From: DATLWR01 sp035576205
Lineage (GTDB): Bacteria; Pseudomonadota; Zetaproteobacteria; Mariprofundales; Mariprofundaceae
Direction of reading: 5' to 3'
Assembly: GCA_035576205.1 (NCBI GenBank)
Contig: DATLWR010000010.1
Location: 1-14,638 of the forward strand
Length of the DNA stretch: 14,638 nucleotides
The position numbers and the translations under genes are program-made. Below, one piece after another: positions 14,631-14,638 of the stretch. The notes below the pieces were generated by a model. The model made no database searches, was not told the origin of the DNA, and saw nothing but the letters and a program-made list of their open reading frames with translations. The stretch's first letter is position 1; each line of letters opens with the position of its first letter.

Positions 14631-14638
14631 CGGCAGAC

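Noticed and set aside
1..14638. CRISPR array, insertion sequence, prophage or defence system
   Set aside because: No regularly spaced direct repeats, transposase or phage-like genes seen; the window is filled by complex I genes and tmRNA.

Overview
The window is an almost complete operon for the 14-subunit proton-pumping NADH:quinone oxidoreductase (respiratory complex I, NDH-1), preceded by the gene for transfer-messenger RNA (ssrA). Everything lies on the minus strand, so transcription runs from right to left: ssrA - nuoA - B - C - D - E - F - G - H - I - J - K - L - M - N. The last gene, nuoN, runs off the left edge and lacks its C-terminus. The GC-rich sequence, the classical A-to-N gene order, unfused nuoC and nuoD, and a one-piece tmRNA point to an aerobic or facultative bacterium of the Pseudomonadota. 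It is not an Enterobacterales member, where nuoC and nuoD are fused. I cannot place it more finely from sequence reading alone.

Layout, right to left. 14264-14612 is a one-piece tmRNA with a -10 element just upstream. 14117-14263 is the nuo leader, with a possible promoter and a small hairpin but no convincing terminator. 12663-14116 encodes the quinone-side connecting module: NuoA (membrane) and NuoB, C and D. 7230-11495 encodes the NADH-oxidising module NuoE, F and G. 1-7233 encodes NuoH, NuoI (two 4Fe-4S clusters) and the membrane proton-pumping arm NuoJ, K, L, M and N. Electrons pass from NADH to FMN (NuoF), along Fe-S clusters in NuoE/F/G/I to N2 in NuoB, and to quinone at the NuoB/D/H interface. 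The membrane arm couples this to proton translocation.

Packing is tight: most junctions are 4-14 nt gaps or 4-10 nt overlaps, and a Shine-Dalgarno sequence usually lies inside the preceding gene. Four genes (nuoC, D, F, L) start with GTG. The exception is a 127-nt spacer between nuoF and nuoG that holds several inverted repeats and looks like a processing or regulatory element or an inserted short repeat.

I found no evidence of a previously undescribed system; this is a core housekeeping region. Points worth a second look are the structured nuoF-nuoG spacer, an unusual tmRNA tag ending in AYAA, an N7-type cysteine set in NuoG, and departures from the usual pattern in conserved NuoH quinone-chamber motifs. 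Long open frames on the plus strand are antisense shadows.
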